DNA from: Gemmatimonadota bacterium
GTDB taxonomy: Bacteria > Latescibacterota > UBA2968 > UBA8231
Direction: 5' to 3'
Assembly: GCA_028875335.1 (NCBI GenBank)
Contig: JAPPEF010000144.1
Location: 1-15,928, forward strand
DNA: 15,928 nt
This document shows positions 1-5,690 of this stretch, piece after piece; the stretch's first letter is position 1, and the number at the start of each line of letters is the position of its first letter. Under the pieces are notes generated by a model that made no database searches, was not told where the DNA came from, and saw nothing but the letters and a program-made list of their open reading frames with translations. A program made the position numbers and the translations under genes.

Positions 1-301
1 AGAAATTGGCCATTTCGGCTCAGCGCTATCCAGTGGAAAAGGCCCGAGGCAAAAATCTCAAATACACCGCCTACCAAGTTCCCTCAGCAAGCGACCATAC
101 CCCGTAGAGAAGCCGACGAAGCTGTCTTTAGTGGGTGGGCGCAAAGTGGCGCTCGTTGCCGAAGGAAACGCTTTCGTAGGACTGCGGATTGTAGGAGCGA
201 GCTAAATACACGATAGTAAGCTAAACCGTAGTGCAGCCCCGAGTTAGGTCTTTAAGGTTAAATAAACCTAACTGCTTTCCTCTCTGGAGTCGGATCGCAA
301 C
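1..301. other. Leader region with no identifiable gene
   Basis: All three forward frames are open at the left edge and close at about position 119 (frame 3), about 205 (frame 2) and about 213 (frame 1), so the 3' tail of an upstream + strand gene could lie here. None of the three translations resembles a family I know, and I cannot choose between them. The last ~90 bases hold an AT-rich inverted repeat and the start region of the first membrane-protein gene. No RNA gene or clear sigma-70-type promoter was recognised. Confidence 0.5.
242..273. promoter_or_regulatory. Perfect 8-bp inverted repeat upstream of the membrane-protein pair
   Basis: AGTTAGGT (242-249) and ACCTAACT (266-273) are perfect inverted complements around a 16-base AT-rich spacer. 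The spacer contains AGGTT/AACCT (255-259/265-269), which can form a competing smaller stem. The element lies about 30 bases before the first start codon. It lacks a following T-run, so it is more likely an operator or a 5'-leader hairpin than a terminator. Function is inferred only from position and symmetry. Confidence 0.3.
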
Positions 302-2089
302 TTGAATATGAAAAAAAAGATCCCTCCAATCTTCCAGGACCACTTAGAGACCCGGCTCGGCTCGGCTCAGCTCGACGAGAAGACATCAGGTATCACTTTG
401 CGGGCTGTGTCAATTGGTGCCTTTTTGTCGCTGTTTATCGGCGCGGCCGTGCCTTATACCAATATGATCATCAAGGGCACGGTCATGGCCCACAACTTCA
501 GCACACCGGCCGCCCTTTTTGTATTCTTCGTTTTCGTCTTCCTAATAAATACATCCTTGGCCCTGCTAGGCCCTAGAGTTGCCCTGAGCCGTTCCGAGTT
601 GGCGGTGGTTTACATCATGGCGATGCTAGCCACCTCCGTGCCCACAATCGGTTTCACCGAAAATCTGCTGCCTATCATCGCGGGACTCTACTACTACGCC
701 ACCCCCGAAAATAAGTGGCAAGAGTTGATTCACCCGCACGTGCCGAAGTGGATCGTCCCGCAAGATGCAGAGGCCATCACTTATTTCTACGAGGGCTTGC
801 CACCAGGAATGGCCCTGCCTTGGGACGCTTGGGTCGAGCCACTCTTCTACTGGTGCCTATTCATCTTGTCATTCTACTGGGTGTCTATATGTATGATGAC
901 CATTCTGCGCAAACAGTGGGTCGAGTACGAAAAGCTGCCCTATCCTCTAGTCCAAGTCCCGCTAGAGATGATTCAGGATGAAGAGCGAGCGGCGAGTGGC
1001 CCTAACGAGAAGCGCTCGCTCGTTAAACCTTACTTTAGGAACCGGGTCATGTGGGTCGGGTTCGCTGTGCCTTTTCTCATAGGTACGGCGAACGCGCTCA
1101 GCGGCTATTTCCCTTTTCTGCCGCACATCGACACCCACTCCGAGATGCGTCTGTTCAGAGGCAGCACCTCCTTGCGTCTCGACCTGAACTTGGGACTAAT
1201 CGGTTTTGCCTATCTGCTCAGCCGCGATGTAGCGCTGGGATTCTGGTTCTTTTTTCTGCTATCGACTGTGCAGCGGGGAATCTTCAACGTCTTGGGGATA
1301 CAAAGTACGGAGACCCTGAGCCGGTTTGCCAATTCGGTCGGCCCCTATCTGGCGCACCAAGCGATGGGTGCCATGATCGTGCTAGTCCTGTCCAGCGCGT
1401 GGCTGGCACGCCGGCATCTGCAAGCTGTCTATCGCAAGGTATTCCATCACGACCCGTCCATTGACGATAGCGACGAAATTATCTCCTATCACACTGCGGT
1501 CTGGGGCCTGCTCGTGGGATTAGGGGTGATGGGGACTTGGTTGTGGCAGTCCGGGTTGCCTCTGTGGGTTGTCCCGGTCTTTCTGTTTGGCATGACAGCG
1601 ATCTTTATCGCCATCACCAGAGCGGTAGCGGAAGGCGGAATTTCCGTGATTCGCACGCCCTTGACCCCGGCCGATTTTGTGATTTCTGGCGTGGGCACCA
1701 GCGCGCTGGGGGCCTCTGGCTTGACAGGACTGGCCTTCACCTATGTGTGGAGCGCCAATATACGCATCTTTTTCATGCCCTGTTTTGCCAATGCGCTGAA
1801 ACTAGCCGAGGAGATTCGCGGCAGTAAAAGGGGGCTGCTATGGGCGGTTCTCCTAGCCTTAATCGTCACTCTGATCAGCTCGGTGTGGTCCGTGATGACC
1901 CTGTCCTATAAGTACGGCGGGATTAACCTCCACCAGTTCTGGTTCGTGGGAGTGCCGCGCAATGCATTCAATTTTATCGCTCCTAAATTCGTCGATCCAG
2001 TTCCGGCTAGCATATCTGGTTGGGGCTTTACGGCTTTGGGGGCAGTACTCATGGGATTGTTGACTTATATCCGCTACCACTTCGTGTGA
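302..2089 (+). CDS. DUF6785/DUF6784-type polytopic membrane protein, cut by an in-frame TGA
   Basis: A 595-residue, strongly hydrophobic protein with about a dozen membrane segments (first near residues 31-57, then about 69-89, 98-118, 176-200, 250-275 and onward). Family marks include LSRSEL before TM3, ATPENKWQEL and the LRKQWVEYEKLPYPLVQVPL loop after TM4, and RAVAEGG in the second half. These match the uncharacterised DUF6785/DUF6784 family I know from Poribacteria, Latescibacteria and Planctomycetes; its substrate is unknown and a transporter role is only a guess. The TTG at 302 sits 12 bases after GGAG (286-289); ATG 308 is the alternative start. Translation stops at TGA 2087-2089, while the rest of the family domain continues in the same frame to 2332. 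The full protein would be 676 aa, close to its 669-aa downstream neighbour. This is therefore a nonsense mutation, a sequencing error or readthrough. Confidence 0.85.
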   Translation: MNMKKKIPPIFQDHLETRLGSAQLDEKTSGITLRAVSIGAFLSLFIGAAVPYTNMIIKGTVMAHNFSTPAALFVFFVFVFLINTSLALLGPRVALSRSELAVVYIMAMLATSVPTIGFTENLLPIIAGLYYYATPENKWQELIHPHVPKWIVPQDAEAITYFYEGLPPGMALPWDAWVEPLFYWCLFILSFYWVSICMMTILRKQWVEYEKLPYPLVQVPLEMIQDEERAASGPNEKRSLVKPYFRNRVMWVGFAVPFLIGTANALSGYFPFLPHIDTHSEMRLFRGSTSLRLDLNLGLIGFAYLLSRDVALGFWFFFLLSTVQRGIFNVLGIQSTETLSRFANSVGPYLAHQAMGAMIVLVLSSAWLARRHLQAVYRKVFHHDPSIDDSDEIISYHTAVWGLLVGLGVMGTWLWQSGLPLWVVPVFLFGMTAIFIAITRAVAEGGISVIRTPLTPADFVISGVGTSALGASGLTGLAFTYVWSANIRIFFMPCFANALKLAEEIRGSKRGLLWAVLLALIVTLISSVWSVMTLSYKYGGINLHQFWFVGVPRNAFNFIAPKFVDPVPASISGWGFTALGAVLMGLLTYIRYHFV

Positions 2090-2332
2090 TGGCCGATCCA
2101 TCCGTTGGGCTTTGCCACAGGTACGTTCAACATTATGAACTGGGTGTGGTTTAGTATCTTCACCGCTTGGGTGTTGAAGAGCGTCATACTCAAATACGGC
2201 GGCTCCGCGGGATATTTGAAGACGCGGCCGTTTTTCCTCGGTTTAATTTTGGGCCAAGTTTCAGTAGCCGGTTTGTGGCTGATCATCGACGGTTGCACTG
2301 GAAAGACCGGGAATGTGTTAGGGTATTTTTGA
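2090..2332 (+). pseudogene. In-frame C-terminal remainder of the first membrane protein
   Basis: Directly after TGA 2087-2089 the same frame reads WPIHPLGFATGTFNIMNWVW and continues for 80 residues with two further membrane helices to TGA 2330-2332. It aligns with the C-terminus of the downstream paralogue: HPIGLAF matches HPLGFAT, LLLRYGG matches VILKYGG, and GKPFFYGL matches TRPFFLGL. Family members usually have two Trp before the P-x-HP motif, so the stop falls on a Trp codon (TGG to TGA). No start codon with a ribosome site lies near 2090, so this piece is unlikely to be an independent gene. Confidence 0.8.
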
Positions 2333-4338
2333 CAGGATGCTCTGCACGCGAGGGAAGGCGCGAGACTAACAGAAAAAGGGAAGGTGCGCAAATTAGTTCA
2401 TTAGATAGCTCCAAGCCTCCTCGGATCACTTTGCGCGCCCTGATTCTGGGGGGGCTGACCATTGTTGCTGTATTCTACTACCTCATCCTCGAGGTCGGAC
2501 AAGCATCGGGGTCGGGGAGCTATGTCCGCTCGCAGTTCCCCATGGTGGCCTTTATGCCCTTCGTGTTGTGGCTTTTTCTCAACGCCGCCTGTGGACACTT
2601 GTGGCCTCGGCTGGCCCTAAACCGGGGGGAACTGCTGACCATTTTCACCATGCTCTGGGTGGTGGGTGCCCTGCCGCAGTGGGGCTGGAGCGACTACTGG
2701 ATCGCCATCATCGGAGCGCCCTTCTACATGGCCACACCTGAAAATCAGTGGTCGGACCTGCTCTTCCCCTATTTGCCCTGGCGCGTCTTTCCCGACTCCT
2801 CGCCTCGGGTGCTAGATACCTTCTGGATGGGGCTACCTCAGGGGGCAGCGGTACCATGGGACGGCTGGATCGGGGCGATTATCCAGTGGCTGGGGGCCTC
2901 GCTGGGGATGGTGGTATTCGGCTTTTGTTTGGTGGTGCTATTCCAGCGCCAGTGGATGGAAGCCGAAAAACTCTCTTTCCCGCTGGCGCAGATGCCCCTT
3001 GATCTGACGCAGGGTTTTGACGGGCCGCGCCGGGTGCCCGACCTCTTCCGCTCGGGTCTGTTCTGGATCGGCTGCGGAGTTGTCCTGCTGCCCCTACTCT
3101 ACAATATCGGTGCCTACTTCACGCCGGGCTTGCCGCTGTTTGAACTCTATACCAAGCGCTTCCATCTCGAACTGCCTCGCCCCTTCCCGGGCTTGACCAT
3201 CCGAGTTCTGCCCTTGGTTATGGCTTTGACCTATCTATGCCCGCTGGATATCCTGGGCAGCCTAGTCGTCTTCGCCCTGCTGGCCACTGTCAAAATAGGG
3301 CTGATGGATCGGGTGGGACTGGTCATAGGTGCGGAGGGTCAGCCTTTGACGCCGCAGGCGATCCTCTCGCTGGAAAGCTTGGGGGCCATCATTTTTGTGG
3401 CCTGCTGGTCTGTGTACTTGGCCCGTCGGCACTTGCGAGAAGTGTGGCAACAGGTGCGCACCGGGGAGGGGGACCGGCGTCAAGTCGGGATCTACCGCTT
3501 GGCCTTGGTCGATCTGCTCCTGTCGGCCTTCTACGTCATCGCTTGGGCTTGTAGCTTGGGGATGAGTTTGCCTCTGGCCACCGGAGCCTTTGTCCTGATG
3601 GCGGCGACCTTTTTCGTCACCATCAAGCTCATTGCGGCCACGGGTTTTCCCTATCTCATGCCCAGTTGGCCCAATGCCAAGGGGAGTTCTTTTATCGTCG
3701 ATTTGGTGGGTTCGGCTCGCCTGTCGCCGCAGGATTTGGTCGCCTTCAAGCTATTTACCGGCCATGCCTTTTTCGGCAATATTCGCCTGCCGGCTTGGCC
3801 GGCCATCCCGCACCATCTGCGCATTTTCTCACTGCGGGATCAGCCCTGGCTGGTGACCGCTGCGGTGCTAATCGCCTTTGCAACGGGTTTTCTAACCGCG
3901 GTATGGGCCAGCCTCGAGATGGCCTATGAAAAAGGGGGGGCTGTTTTTCTGATGGGTGCAACCGGCATCTTAGACGAGACTGTGCATCTGCTGCAAAATC
4001 CCAAAGTCGGAGATTCGGGGAAGTGGGGTGTCTGGGGGTGGGGCTTGTTCCAAGCGGGGGGCATAGCGCTGTTGCGAGCCCGCTTTCACTGGTTCTCGCT
4101 CCATCCCATTGGGCTGGCCTTTCAGCACACCTCGGGCACATCCATCTATTGGTTCAGCCTGTTTTTGGTCTGGGTCGCTAAACTACTACTGCTGCGCTAC
4201 GGTGGAGTCAGAGCGTATCGCAAGGGTAAGCCTTTTTTCTACGGCTTGGGTGTGGGCTATGTAATCGGCGTCGTGCTCTCGGGAGTAGTGGATGTAATCT
4301 GGTTTCCCACGCAAGGCCACAATGTGCATGACTGGTAG
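2329..4338 (+). CDS. DUF6785/DUF6784-type polytopic membrane protein, second tandem copy
   Basis: A complete paralogue of the gene before it, about 669 aa with roughly 13-14 membrane segments. Shared marks in order are ITLRAL before TM1, LNRGELLTIF, ATPENQWSDL, GLPQGAAVPWDGW, FQRQWMEAEKLSFPLAQMPL, and near residue 590 HPIGLAF followed by LLRYGG and GKPFFYGL. The RAVAEGG motif of the first copy is degenerate here (KLIAATG). The start is uncertain. The frame is open upstream into the previous gene but has no ATG. TTG 2329 overlaps the previous stop (TTGA) and has TAGGG five bases before it. An ATT at 2392 lies seven bases after a much better ribosome site, AAGGGAAGG (2376-2384), and would begin the protein at SSLDSSKPPRITLRAL. 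It is likely cotranscribed with the first copy. Function is unknown; a transporter is possible. Confidence 0.85.
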   Translation: MTGCSAREGRRETNRKREGAQISSLDSSKPPRITLRALILGGLTIVAVFYYLILEVGQASGSGSYVRSQFPMVAFMPFVLWLFLNAACGHLWPRLALNRGELLTIFTMLWVVGALPQWGWSDYWIAIIGAPFYMATPENQWSDLLFPYLPWRVFPDSSPRVLDTFWMGLPQGAAVPWDGWIGAIIQWLGASLGMVVFGFCLVVLFQRQWMEAEKLSFPLAQMPLDLTQGFDGPRRVPDLFRSGLFWIGCGVVLLPLLYNIGAYFTPGLPLFELYTKRFHLELPRPFPGLTIRVLPLVMALTYLCPLDILGSLVVFALLATVKIGLMDRVGLVIGAEGQPLTPQAILSLESLGAIIFVACWSVYLARRHLREVWQQVRTGEGDRRQVGIYRLALVDLLLSAFYVIAWACSLGMSLPLATGAFVLMAATFFVTIKLIAATGFPYLMPSWPNAKGSSFIVDLVGSARLSPQDLVAFKLFTGHAFFGNIRLPAWPAIPHHLRIFSLRDQPWLVTAAVLIAFATGFLTAVWASLEMAYEKGGAVFLMGATGILDETVHLLQNPKVGDSGKWGVWGWGLFQAGGIALLRARFHWFSLHPIGLAFQHTSGTSIYWFSLFLVWVAKLLLLRYGGVRAYRKGKPFFYGLGVGYVIGVVLSGVVDVIWFPTQGHNVHDW

Positions 4339-4349
4339 TAATATCCAGC

Positions 4350-5639
4350 TCAGGCATTGACCCCGTAGACCATTGCTGGATTGTCGTAAAAAGCCGCTTG
4401 GGCTACGTCGAGCGCCGTCGACTCGGACAGCAAGCCCTCTTCTAGCAGGGACCCTAGCGCATAGGCGAAATTCCGGCGTGCCATCTGCAAGTGTCCATAG
4501 ACCGTCTCGACCTGCTGCAAGTCATCCCCAAAGGCGATAATTTTATTGTAGGGCACCATTTGGAGCCATTCTCTCAGGTCTAGCCGAGACCCAAAGGGGG
4601 AGATGATGTGGATCCAAGACATGTTCAGATAGACATTGGCGAAGGTCTTGCCCAACACGGCACCCTCGCGCAGATAGGGGAAGCCGGCGTGGGAGAAGTC
4701 AAAGCGGACTTGGGGGAAGGCCTGCAGCAAGGGGATGAGCGGCACTGGACTACATCCTTCCATGCCCCCATTGTTGCCTGCTCGCATGCCTAGGTGAAAC
4801 TGGACAGTCAGATCGGCTTCCGCGGCGGCCTGACAGCACTGGAAGACCAGATAGTCCTCTAGTAATGCGCCTTCTGCCGAATCCAGCCCAGCGTAGTCGT
4901 CCTGCAACAGACGGTCAAAAATAACGGAGGCTTGGCCGGCGTCCCGCTCTTTGAAGTCCATGCGGCGGTGGTAGGATTGCGACATCTTGACCCCAGCCAC
5001 CTGGGCCTCCTTCCAGTCTCGGCACACCTGTCGAATTACTTCGACATGCTGACGTAGATCGCCGATGGACACATCGTAGTCGCGCTCTATCGCGTGGATT
5101 TGCTCGGCCGTGCGGAGCATGCTGAAGCGGTTGAGGCGGGGCAGGGGCAGGAATAAGGTCCGGTCCACCTCAATCAGATCTTCCATATTGACCACTGACA
5201 TTGCGATATTGGCTTGCTGCTGTAGCACCGTTTTGTAGAAGCCCGGTTTGCTATGTGCTTGGATGGACTCAGAGAGAGGTCCAACCGTGGCGGACGTCAG
5301 ATCGTCGAAGCCGAGCAGATCGCGGAAGCCGGTCAAGATGCACTGGGAGTACCCGGTCAGGCGGATCCGGTTCCAGTACGGCTCGAACAGGTCCCACCGC
5401 TGGTCCAGTGGGCGGCGAGCGTCGAAAAGGGCTTCTTTATTCTCGGGAGAGAGGCCGGCCACCACCAAGTCGGCAGTCGGATAGGCGTGGTCGAAAAAGT
5501 CGAGGGCGTCCAACTGCTGCGCTAGGCGATCGGTTTCCGGCCCCATGTGGGAGTGGGAGTTGATGCACGGTATTTTTTTGATTTCTGTAAAGAGAGACTC
5601 CACCAGTCCCAGATCTGGCGCAGAGACGGTACCTCGCAT
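4350..5639 (-). CDS. Amidohydrolase-superfamily enzyme, uronate-isomerase-like
   Basis: A 429-aa soluble protein without a signal peptide. NSHSHMG gives the HxH metal motif (His29, His31) at the end of barrel strand 1. Later come VKMSQSYHR (Lys218), VQFHLG (His282), FDFSHAG (His317) and AFGDDLQQ (Asp372/373), in the order expected for metal ligands and the strand-8 catalytic Asp of the amidohydrolase TIM barrel. The region from FGDD to ARRNFAYAL and the closing NPAMVYGV resemble Amidohydro_2 and UxaC-type proteins. The substrate cannot be read from sequence; a sugar acid or lactone is plausible. ATG 5639 has AAAGGA (5650-5655 region) about 10 bases upstream. It is the last gene of the leftward operon, 51 bp after the barrel gene, and its stop lies 11 bp from the convergent membrane-protein gene. 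Confidence 0.85.
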   Translation of the reverse strand: MRGTVSAPDLGLVESLFTEIKKIPCINSHSHMGPETDRLAQQLDALDFFDHAYPTADLVVAGLSPENKEALFDARRPLDQRWDLFEPYWNRIRLTGYSQCILTGFRDLLGFDDLTSATVGPLSESIQAHSKPGFYKTVLQQQANIAMSVVNMEDLIEVDRTLFLPLPRLNRFSMLRTAEQIHAIERDYDVSIGDLRQHVEVIRQVCRDWKEAQVAGVKMSQSYHRRMDFKERDAGQASVIFDRLLQDDYAGLDSAEGALLEDYLVFQCCQAAAEADLTVQFHLGMRAGNNGGMEGCSPVPLIPLLQAFPQVRFDFSHAGFPYLREGAVLGKTFANVYLNMSWIHIISPFGSRLDLREWLQMVPYNKIIAFGDDLQQVETVYGHLQMARRNFAYALGSLLEEGLLSESTALDVAQAAFYDNPAMVYGVNA

Positions 5640-5649
5640 GATAGGTGTT

Positions 5650-5655
5650 TCCTTT
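5650..5655 (-). promoter_or_regulatory. Ribosome binding site of the amidohydrolase gene
   Basis: AAAGGA on the - strand, ten bases before ATG 5639. It supports that start codon. Confidence 0.6.
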
Positions 5656-5690
5656 TTTGTGAAATCGGGAGTAGAATCTGCCGCCCGGCA

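Noticed and set aside
1..213. Tail of an upstream gene at the left edge
   Set aside because: All three frames are open for 119-213 bases and none gives recognisable protein similarity, so no call can be supported.
2087..2089. UGA read as Trp (alternative genetic code) or selenocysteine
   Set aside because: Trp is encoded by TGG throughout, and TGA properly ends the amidohydrolase, the 925-aa, the 734-aa and the partial gene. No SECIS-like element was recognised, and a Trp position is not a usual Sec site.
2167..2328. Long N-terminal extension of the second membrane protein from ATG 2167
   Set aside because: It overlaps the conserved coding end of the first copy in another frame. The extension is Arg/His-rich, with no counterpart in the paralogue.
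2105..2332. Independent 75-aa membrane protein gene
   Set aside because: It is in the same frame as the preceding gene and aligns with the paralogue's C-terminus, so it is the remainder after the in-frame stop.
3934..3940. Run of seven G as a phase-variable or frameshift site
   Set aside because: The frame reads YEKGGAV through it, and similarity to the paralogue continues on both sides.
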